Positions 56,744 to 64,000 of a stretch of DNA of 64,000 nucleotides are shown here, piece after piece. The position numbers and the translations under genes were made by a program. The stretch is from Haliotis asinina (Eukaryota > Mollusca > Gastropoda > Lepetellida > Haliotidae). Where the stretch lies: positions 12,443,969 to 12,507,968 of the forward strand of contig NC_090288.1 of the NCBI RefSeq assembly GCF_037392515.1, in the 5' to 3' direction. Under the pieces are notes generated by a model. That model did no database searches, was not told where the DNA came from, and saw only the letters and a list, made by a program, of their open reading frames with translations. How positions within the stretch are numbered: the first letter of the stretch is position 1; each line of letters begins with the position of its first letter.

Positions 56744-59700
56744 ATGAGAGCAATGGGGCAGACTTTGTTGCTGGTGCTGGTAGTGGCTGCTCTCAACATG
56801 GAGGGTGAGTAGCGAGATGCTAATACTAGTGTGAACGATGTATGGAAACCAGTATTCGACATAATCGCCGGCCCGGAGGCCCACAACCGGTTGTTATTGT
56901 ATCGGGCCGGCGGTTTCACATATTTGATGGCTCGTGTGGCCTTCGGTAAATTATCTGGCAATGTTACATTTTTGCAGCTGGAATCTTTCTCATATTGTTT
57001 TTCTTTATTAACGTTCTGGTATCATCCACGATCCAGCATGATACTATAACTTAGAGTTATTTCAGCGCTTTGACGTAGGAATGTCAACACCAATGTTTAC
57101 CAAATAAAAACTTCTCTCGCTTATTTAAACTGTGCACAGTGTAGTCTATTTTATTTTTATTGGTTTGATTTTAACAAAGTGGGCCTGCAGATTTCATTCA
57201 GGACCTGTACGTCTGAAGGCCTGAAGGGAGCAGCAGGCCCTGAAGGACAACTGGCAAACTAGTATTGCTAATCACTGACGGACACTTGTCTGATGTAAGA
57301 TCTCAAATAAAATATCATTATTGCGATGAAGAGAGTTTACCTCTACGAAGGCACTAAAACACAAGAATAAATTAACGTGTCATATAAGATAAAGATGCAA
57401 GTATGTACCCTTTCCCATCCATGGATACGTATGTGTGAAATGCCAAACGATTCATTTATTGATAATAGATAAAGGTATACTATAAAATCTAAAGGACAGT
57501 AAAATGACTAGGTAATCGCCTAGATAATTACAGGTAAAGAATTAAAACTATCTGATGACTTTAAAGTTAAACCCCTATTATGAGTGCACAATATATATAC
57601 GGGGTGGAGATAACAAACAGTTGAAGGAAGATCGACGGCCCACTAGTATTTTCGATACTTGCATGTACTCTAGCAGTAAACAATAGCTAAAGAAAATCTG
57701 CTTTGAATTTAATTTGTTTCTGGACCCGTGGATGTCAATATGTTTACACTACTTCAACCGCTTTCATAGGTTACACCACCGGCAATATCAGTTACCAATT
57801 CAAACCACCAGTTATGAAAATACATCGATATGCAAAACAGATCAGTCGCAGTTAAATGACAGTTAACATTATTTAAAAGATCTTTAACAGTGTTTACACT
57901 TTAATTGTAACAGAAAAACCAACATAGTCAAGGAAGAGATGTTTCGCCGTAATTCGTTTATCTCAAGTAGTAATAATGGGTTGCTGAAGATCAATTCTAA
58001 ACCGGAACTTTACGGGTAGTACCATTCTACAACAATTTGCTCAGGACTTACTCAAACCCGGGTAGCTGTAGTAGCAGCATGCAGTTCAAAGAGGTAATGG
58101 TAAACTTGATCTGTTCATATTTACACAGCACTGAACAAGATACGACGTGTTTGATTGAAAATCGCGTCATGTTACTCCGTCTCGTCGATGATTACAGCTA
58201 TTAAATATAGCCTCACACTTTGCTCTTCCGACTGGTATGTCTTGACACGGTCCTATATCTAGCGGCAAGGTTATTGTGGCGTGTAAGCGTCCGAAAATCT
58301 GCGTTAATATAACCTTAACTCATGGTAGCGTTAAACAAAAACATAACAATTTTAGAAAACAAAATACCATAAGAACAGTAGAAATCTCTTGAAAATGAAT
58401 TTCAAGAACTTTTTTTGTAAAAAAAGCCTTTCAGCAAATATTGATTTACCATCGATGTATTGAAGAATTAGACAGCAAGACATTTCTCTGGTGTAAGATG
58501 TATTAGTACTACTTGTAACTTTTTGTGAACTAATTATGAGGTCGTTTGAAATTTAATCGCAAATAGAATCTAGACCCTTCTCTATATCCTGCTCAAGGTC
58601 AGTCTTTTAATTAGTGCTTTCTGTGAAACGGATATATTGTCTATATCCAATCATGGTGAGGAGGTCGTACTGGTGGCAGCAGCTGTGACGGTACTGTAGA
58701 ACTATGACAGGGACAGATAGGTTATAGTGTTTCCATCCCAGATTATATGATGAGACTATATTGCCCCAATGGAATTGTTTCAATTCTCCATTCATAACAA
58801 TAAATACAATATTATAAATAAGTAGGACAAAGCGCATGAGCGTTAACTATACTGGGCCGACATCTGTAAGGTGCATGTTTAAGGGTATTAAACAAGGGTA
58901 CGATAGGTGGATGAAAACAATCTTTAGCAGAGACTTTTAGTTAACAGAGACTTTTATGTATCTTCTGACACGAGTAGGAGTAATGGTATCGTTTCCCTTT
59001 GTAGAAATGTGTTTTCCTCCTACCCATACCACCCACAAACTATAGAAACTGTCGAAAAACAATACATCTAAGGATGCGTGTTTTGTGTTCTGCAGGGTCT
59101 CTCTCGAGGCATACCTTCGTCGTTCGGTCGGTAAGTGTCAAAAAGGGAGGGTGATATGAGGATTAATTCGCATATGTCATTGCTTTAATGTAGCCATGTG
59201 TATGCATGCATGTACGTGAGTGTGCCTGTTGCTGTTTGTACCTATCCGGAATAATTGTGGTATTACGGTGAAGCTGTAGACTGACAGAAGAACAACACTC
59301 ATATGTTTGCTGTTTACCGCGACTTCTGGTAATGTGATATTTCACCAGATTCGACCTCAAATAAACCGGTTATATACATCACGTGGTTCACAGTCCTGTG
59401 ATATACGTCATGAGATTCGGTATCAGACAATCCAGTGATGTACGTCATGAGAATCGGTATCAGACAATCCAGTGATATAGGTCATGTCTCAGACAATCCA
59501 GTGACGTACGTCATGAGAATCGATCTTAGACAATCCAGTGATATACGTCATGAGATTTGGTCTCAGACAATCCGGTGATATAGGTCATGTCTCAGACAAT
59601 CCAATGATGTACGTCATAAGATTTGGTCTCAGACAGTCCAGTGATATACGTCATGAACATCGATCTCAGGCAAACCAGTGATGTATGTCATGAGAATCGA

Positions 59701-62309
59701 TCTTAGACAATCCAGTAACATACGTCTTGAGAATCAATCTCAGACAATCCATCCATTGATGGACGTCATGACAATCGAGCTAATATAATGCAATGATATA
59801 GGTTTGAGAATCGATCTCAGACAATCCAATAATGCACGTAATGACAATCGATCTCATACAATCCAATAATGCACGTAATGACAATCGATCTCATACAATC
59901 CAATAATGCACGTAATGACAATTGATCTCATACAATCCAATAATGCACGTAATGACAATCGATCTCATACAATCCAATAATGCACGTAATGACAATTGAT
60001 CTCATACAATCCAATAATGCACGTAATGACAATCGATCTCATACAATCCAGGGATGTATGCCATGAGAATCGAATATATTAAGAAGATTATAACTACAAA
60101 TAAAACAATTATGCAGAAACTGATTTATTTAAATGTTCTATTTAGAAAAACGCTCAACCCTTTTCACCCCACCGTTCATTTTGCTCCATGTCTGTCTTAG
60201 GGCTGTGACCCCGCCTTCCTCGCCCTACACGTCAACTACACCCTGTGTCTAAAGGACGTAGGGACGGAAGCCCCACTGTCCGCCGTGGACAAACAAGCCA
60301 TTCTGGACAGGCACAACGCCTACAGGAGTCACGTGTCACCAACTGCTACCAATCTGGTCAAACTGGTCAGTAAGTTAATTTATTCCCTGTGCGGTCACAA
60401 TAAACAACTGCTGGTCATATGTACCATAAAATAAAGTATGTGACATACCGCTAGTCAATGCCAATGTGAGAAAAAGGGTAATATATATATCCATACAGAT
60501 GAAACATTTCCGATGGAATGTAATAGATTGTCACATTTTCCCTTAATGTCTCTTCATAATCTGTTTCCTCGTTGGCTTTATAATGTGCATTTCATCAATC
60601 TTGTAAATCCAATATTCCCTACTTATTTTAATGGTATATAACATGAACAACGATGTCTTGTTGATTCCTCTACATTCATTTTCAATCAGGAAGTGTTCAA
60701 GACGAGGTTTAGTCAATGATTTGAAAAAAATCATCCATTAAGTCATTATCTTGCCTCCCCTCTGAACGGAAAGAAAGACATTATTTTATAGTGTATTGGA
60801 GTGTGATAAGGTGCACTGACTAATGAATGGCTTTGACGGAAACCGTCAAAGGAAATACTCATAGTTCACGTTCCAAGTTAAATATAGTCCAAAAACAATC
60901 ATTATATTTTGTTTTCATTATAAAAGCGATGTTCTAATCACGATGCCCTAGCTACTAGTGTTGATGTAAAAGGAATCCACTGAACAGAACTCTTTGAATG
61001 TCGTAGTGGAGGATCAGTATATTTTAGTTTCACATGTAAAATTATTCCTCAAGCCTAATTTCTTCCGCCTGTCTTGTTTGTTTTCCTTCCATGAAGTCGG
61101 GTTACACTAGACCTTCAGTAGCCCATGCTTGTTGTAAGTGGCGACTAACGAGATCGGGTGGTGAGGATTACTGGTTTGGTTGACGGATGTCATCGTTTCC
61201 CAGTTGCGTAGATCTATGTTCATGCTGTTAATCACTGGATTGTCTCGTCCAGTCTATATTGTTAACAGACTGTAAGCATACAGCTGGAATATTGCATAGT
61301 GCGGCATAAAACTAAACTCACTCACTCATGTATCCTTGTATTTTGTATCCTATATGGTGGCATTTAAAGTTGTACGTGTTAGATTTGACAGTAGGAAATT
61401 ACATTCCATTGCATCACCGTCAGTCCTGGTGATTCCGAGAAGAAAACGTTGAGAATGTTTTCGTTTATGGTAAGAAAGTAAATGCTTTCGAATGAGATAG
61501 TCTTACATGTTGTTGATGATGCAGGTGTGGGATAACGAGCTGGAGGTGTATGCTGGGAAGTGGGCCCGTCAGTGTTATACAGGACATGATGCCTACTCAG
61601 CAAGATCAGTTCCAAGTAGGTCCATTGCCAAGAGTCTTACTTGTCTATGTGTCCTTTCTGAAACCATCTTACGAACCTTGCACTTGGAGACCTGCGTTGG
61701 CGCTGACACAAACTAACATATATTATATATAGGACTACAAAGTATTACTTTTGATAGGCTGTGCCCTCTCCGGGATTCGAACAAACACTGTCAGGAGTCG
61801 GGTATCTGATCGTCAGCACTCAAAATCAGACATCTATTATACCGTAACTCACTCAGCAATCAAGGCTTGGTATTGCGCATTCGTGAGAAAATTTGCTCCA
61901 GATTGTATTAAAAATAACTTGTCTGCCCTAAGAATATTTTGTTGCAGGTGTAATTGTATTTGTGTTTTTGTTTGTTTGTTTGTGTTTGTTGTTTTTTTTG
62001 TTTTGTTTTTTTGTGTTTTAAAAAAAGAAACCCTCAATTATGGTTGTACCAAGAATCTGAAAAGCTCGTGTGTTTAACATGTCGCTGTGGAGGAGCTGGA
62101 AATCGCCACTGAAAACATGCTTTTTCAGCAGTTTTGATTCCCAGGTATGCCTGGGGTGATGATCGGTCAGAACATAGCTGCTGGGTACAAGTCAGTGATG
62201 GAGGGGGTGGACGGGTGGCATTCGGAGGTGGACTTCTTCAAATACGGCGTCGGACCTTCTGAACCCGGAAAGATCGTCGGCCACTACACCCAGGTATTGT
62301 GGACACGCA
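56744..62309 (+). CDS. CAP/SCP-domain secreted protein (CRISP or venom-allergen-like), 5' part
   Basis: Coding exons seen: 56744-56804 (signal peptide, core LLLVLVVAAL), 59096-59130, 60201-60365, 61525-61615 and 62145 to about 62309; phases 1-0-0-1-1 all match. The joined frame gives about 172 residues and is open at the 3' end; later exons were not found before 64000. CAP-family landmarks are ILDRHNAYR (about residues 65-73), VWDNELEVYAGKWARQCYTGH, GVMIGQNIAAGY, GWHSEVDFFKYG and GHYTQVLW. The position that is Glu in GEN-type members is Gln (GQN), as in many animal CAP proteins. Cysteines before the domain (GCDPAF...YTLCL) fit invertebrate venom-allergen-like members. The donor of exon 3 is the weaker GTCAGT: the nearby GTAAGT would break the frame. 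The end of exon 5 is uncertain, either after HYTQ (62293) or after HYTQVLWTR (62309). Family function varies, so nothing specific is claimed. Confidence 0.82.
56805..59095 (+). other. Intron 1 of the CAP gene
   Basis: Bounded by GAGG|GTGAGT and TTCTGCAG. Largely unique AT-rich sequence with a small SINE-like remnant at about 57970-58020 (GGGTTGCTGAAGATCAATTC). Nothing else was recognised. Confidence 0.6.
59371..60074. repeat. 37-bp minisatellite in intron 2 of the CAP gene, derived from a SINE core
   Basis: About 18 tandem copies with period mainly 37 bp (some 29-bp deletions). Early units carry CAGACAATCCAGTGAT, ACGTCATGAGAATCGATCT. From about 59826 a homogeneous subfamily with CAATAATGCACGTAATGACA takes over. 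The unit aligns over its whole 37 bp, with about six mismatches, to the internal segment of the SINE copy at 55985-56025 (CAGACAATCCAGTGATCAGC and CATGAGCATCGATCT). Confidence 0.9.
61095..61330 (+). mobile_element. SINE family B, plus orientation
   Basis: The sense copy reads AGTAGCCCATGCTTGTTGTA, GGCGACTAACGAGATCGGGT, TCATGCTGTTAATCACTGGA, CAGCTGGAATATTGCATAGT, AAAACTAAACTCACTCACTC. It lies in intron 3 of the CAP gene. Other plus-strand copies are at about 12465-12640, 41325-41545 and, in two pieces, 47960-48020 and 48140-48245. Confidence 0.82.
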
Positions 62310-62382
62310 GTGATACAAACAAACACTCATTATCTGAAAAATAAATTCTTTTATAGAGACATCAAACACCATTTATACTGAG

Positions 62383-62558
62383 TATGAGTGAGTGAGTGAG
62401 TGAGTTTAGTTTTACGCTTCATGTAGCAATAGTTCAGTAATTTCACACCGGGGGACACCAGAAATGGGTTTCAAGCACTGTACACATGTGGAGAATCGAA
62501 CCCGGTCGTCGACGTGACAAACGAACGCTTTAACCACTAGGCTACGCACCACCCCAAA
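62383..62558 (-). mobile_element. tRNA-derived SINE family A, minus orientation
   Basis: GAGTGAGTGAGTGAGTTTAG and GGGGGACACCAGAAATGGGT are followed by inverted B-box GAATCGAACCCGG and GCTTTAACCACTAGGCTACG. It lies about 75 bp past the last recognised exon of the CAP gene, presumably in its next intron. Confidence 0.78.
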
Positions 62559-63719
62559 GATTTCCAGAACATATATGGTAAGAGAATGAGAAAAATAACT
62601 GGGCACATATATGAGACAGATTAACGTGAATGGGTCATCTAAAAACATGTTGAAGTATGAAAAGTTGGTGATATTGTCATTGTTTATATTTGTCATATTT
62701 GTACTGGCTTAGATTGTACGGGCAGTTGATTCTGAACGAATGATATTTGCATAAGAACATATGTTTACATGTTCAGGATAATATTTTAATTCTGTTATGA
62801 TTCTAGGTTTCTGTTGTGTTTTAGTTGTGAGTAATGATGGAGGAACTTTGAATTACTAATTTCCCTTTGCTATGTTGTATATAGATATCTTTACTCAACT
62901 ATGAGCATAAATAGCCTCACGACACCGATGTCTTGGTTCATCCACGTATTCGAGAACTCACTCTGGAATAATATGGATCTAACTTTTGAAGTTCACTTGG
63001 TTTTACCTTTACCATCGAATGTTTACGCATTTTGTAAATCTTTCTGGGATAAGGATGTCTATTTATTGACAGTGTTACGCTTAAAAATTTGCCGTGACAA
63101 AAGGTATATGAAATCCCCTCAGAACCAGCAACACGACAAGTCGCAATAGAGGTACAAGATTCACAATAGAGGTACAATGCAACTGAGTCAAATCTAATGT
63201 AATGGGTCACAAATATAATGTCAGCTCACCAAAGTCTTGGTTTGAGAGTGAGAAACAGTTATACTGAATGTAACATGGCGAGCGGTCAGGCAGCGGTTAT
63301 GTAGTCGAGCGTTGACAAAGGGGTGTCAACCGAATGGTGTACTCCAGTTGATCCGTATGTGTGTCCGTGTCGTCAACACAACCAGCCTTTACATACACAA
63401 TCACTGATTCCTGAACATCTGAGCACAATACGACCATCGTTATTAACTTAGAACCTTCTCTTAGTCGGAAGTACGCACAAATAATGAAAAAAAACATACT
63501 CAAAGTGAGATAACTCTAAAGCGCTACCTTAAAGCATGCTGCCACTGAACATTTATGATATGAAATGTGACCCATTATAACTATCACTCAAAACTCTAAA
63601 CATGGTGACCCAATTATACTTAATACTACAACTTACAGAGAATACACTCTCATAACAACAGTGACTTGAACGAGAACTTAATCGCTTTAATTTGGTTCAG
63701 TGAATACATGATATAACAC
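62559..63719. other. No recognised gene; probably intronic to the CAP gene
   Basis: I looked here for the C-terminal CAP exon (a Cys-Gly-rich VGCG-type block) and did not find one. Open frames near 62.9-63.2 kb have no recognisable motifs. Confidence 0.5.
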
Positions 63720-64000
63720 CCTAGTTCACTGAAGATGGCTTTGTTTGATGCAAACTTCCCAATCTTTAGAGAGACATCGTCTGGATCCTCTCTATTTCCT
63801 ATAAAATCCCCAAATTTCGGTGCCATAAAGCAATATATGTGCTATTTCTTTCCCGTATAGCGTCCGAGCGATTGTAGTAGTGACTTCCTTGTTCTTATTA
63901 AAAAGCCCCAATACAGACACACAAGCTTTATATGCGTGATGAGCAAGGGTTAACCCGAGGTATTTATAATATGTCACTACCTTTCACGGTTGATAGTGGA
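63720..64000 (-). pseudogene. Fragment of a LINE-type reverse transcriptase (C-terminal part)
   Basis: Minus-strand translation of 63977-63792 contains YKYLGLTL, an interrupted run of the type LFNKNKEVTTTIARTLYGKEI, and ILLYGTEIWGFYRK before a stop. YLG(I/L) followed by LLYG.EIWG is typical of the region just after the catalytic core of non-LTR retrotransposon reverse transcriptases common in molluscs. The frame stops at 63792, and what follows is broken. The element continues off the right edge of the window. Confidence 0.6.

Noticed and set aside
59371-60074. 37-bp direct repeats resembling a CRISPR
   Set aside because: Repeats abut without spacers and match a SINE core, so this is a minisatellite.
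62294-62344. Using the in-frame TAA after HYTQVLWTRSDTNKHSLSEK as the CAP gene end
   Set aside because: The CAP domain would lack its C-terminal strand and cysteines; a donor (CGCA|GTGATA) is available, so continuation to a later exon is more likely, though not proven.

Overview
This is eukaryotic DNA. Genes are split by many GT-AG introns, intergenic space is AT-rich, and there are tRNA-derived SINEs, MITEs and mini/microsatellites throughout. The SINE spectrum (copies ending or starting with GAGTGAGTGAGTTTAGTTTTACGCC-type tails) and the protein families point to a marine gastropod, most likely an abalone-like (Haliotis) genome. That species-level guess rests on recognition of the repeats, not on a search.

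Layout. (1) 3.4-22.9 kb, minus strand: a complete 13-coding-exon gene for a DD3-3-like protein (759 aa predicted) with a signal peptide, extracellular Cys-containing domains and a C-terminal transmembrane helix. (2) Nested inside one of its introns, on the plus strand (14.58-15.58 kb), lies an intronless 334-aa gene of unknown function with its own TATA box and poly(A) signals. (3) 23.9-48.8 kb, plus strand: a second complete 13-coding-exon DD3-3-like gene (662 aa predicted). It sits head to head with the first, with about 950 bp between the start codons. It lacks the transmembrane C-terminus and should be secreted. (4) 48.8-56.7 kb: no intact gene; SINEs, a decayed Tc1/mariner-like transposase, a diverged tandem duplication and microsatellites. 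(5) 56.74 kb to beyond 62.3 kb, plus strand: the 5' part (5 coding exons seen) of a secreted CAP/SCP-domain (CRISP, venom-allergen-like) protein; its 3' exons are outside the window or not recognised. (6) The last few hundred bases hold a decayed LINE reverse-transcriptase fragment on the minus strand.

Both DD3-3 exon chains were built by hand. Every junction is GT-AG, every reading phase closes, and both totals are multiples of three, which strongly supports the models. The two genes align through most of their length but differ in intron positions, in one internal segment and in the C-terminus, so they look like an old inverted duplication.

The repeat content is the other main story. It includes a roughly 2.1-kb 22-bp minisatellite split by a 378-bp LTR-like insertion; three hAT-like MITEs with perfect 8-bp target duplications; a Harbinger-like MITE with a TTA duplication; a near-perfect 53-bp-arm hairpin; two SINE families that share a 3' tail; and a 37-bp minisatellite that appears to have grown out of the core of one of those SINEs.
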